The notes below the pieces were generated by a model. The model did no database searches. It was not told where the DNA came from and was given only the letters and a program-made list of their open reading frames with translations. From MGBC120314 sp964403785 (lineage in GTDB: Bacteria; Bacillota; Clostridia; Lachnospirales; Lachnospiraceae), in contig CAYOHM010000015.1 in assembly GCA_964403785.1 (NCBI GenBank), positions 1 through 31,707 on the forward strand: a DNA stretch of 31,707 bases, given 5' to 3'. Positions 31,691 through 31,707 of the stretch are shown here, piece by piece (positions within the stretch are counted from its first letter, which is position 1; each line of letters begins with the position of its first letter). The translations under genes were made by a program, and so were the position numbers.

Positions 31691-31707
31691 TTTAATTCTC
31701 TCCTAGT

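Overview
The window reads as a draft contig from a Clostridia genome, most likely a gut Lachnospiraceae. This is an inference from gene content (FctA-like pilin with class B sortases, FapA/DUF342 protein, S-component-only ECF gene, PTS enzyme I style), from strong AGGAGG-type ribosome binding sites and from codon use. Every supported gene is on the minus strand, so the map runs 5'->3' from high to low coordinates. One 100-N assembly gap lies at 16799-16898.

Layout from low to high coordinates. (a) 1-3672: the start of an unidentified gene with its own promoter, an EAL-type c-di-GMP phosphodiesterase with a degenerate GGDEF half, and a methyl-accepting chemotaxis protein. (b) 3825-14035: a six-gene sortase-pilus operon. 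In transcription order it encodes a signal-peptidase-like protein lacking the usual catalytic lysine, an FctA/Spy0128-like major pilin (VPTGV), a class B sortase, a small LPKTG protein, a second class B sortase and a 1931-residue surface protein with a Thr/Ser/Ala/Pro stalk and an aberrant INTGI sorting signal. A 42-bp imperfect direct repeat flanks the operon. (c) 14203-17207: a copper module of CsoR repressor (3' end lost in the gap) and CopA ATPase. CopA carries a CopZ-like domain at its C-terminus, and that domain has its own internal ribosome binding site and ATG. A CsoR-type operator sits between the -35 and -10 of the csoR promoter.

(d) 17233-22359: a self-contained beta-glucoside PTS operon, bglP (EIIBCA)-bglA (6-phospho-beta-glucosidase)-ptsH-like-ptsI, covering the whole phosphate relay from PEP to sugar. 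Its HPr has Lys at the position of regulatory Ser46. Just upstream is a 140-bp foldback element with 16-bp perfect terminal inverted repeats, resembling a MITE. (e) 22659-28564: a five-gene operon with its own sigma-A-type promoter: a 26-residue-repeat protein, a FapA/DUF342 protein, two overlapping AstE/AspA-family metallohydrolases (one intact, one with a ruined metal site) and an intracellular GH13 amylase. This gene combination matches no pathway I know and is the best candidate for something undescribed. (f) 28565-31690: an XPD/DinG-type helicase fused to a PD-(D/E)XK nuclease, then an ECF-transporter S component with a clear terminator.

No tRNA, rRNA, CRISPR array, transposase or integrase gene was seen. 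Functions are assigned from motifs read by eye. No database search was possible.
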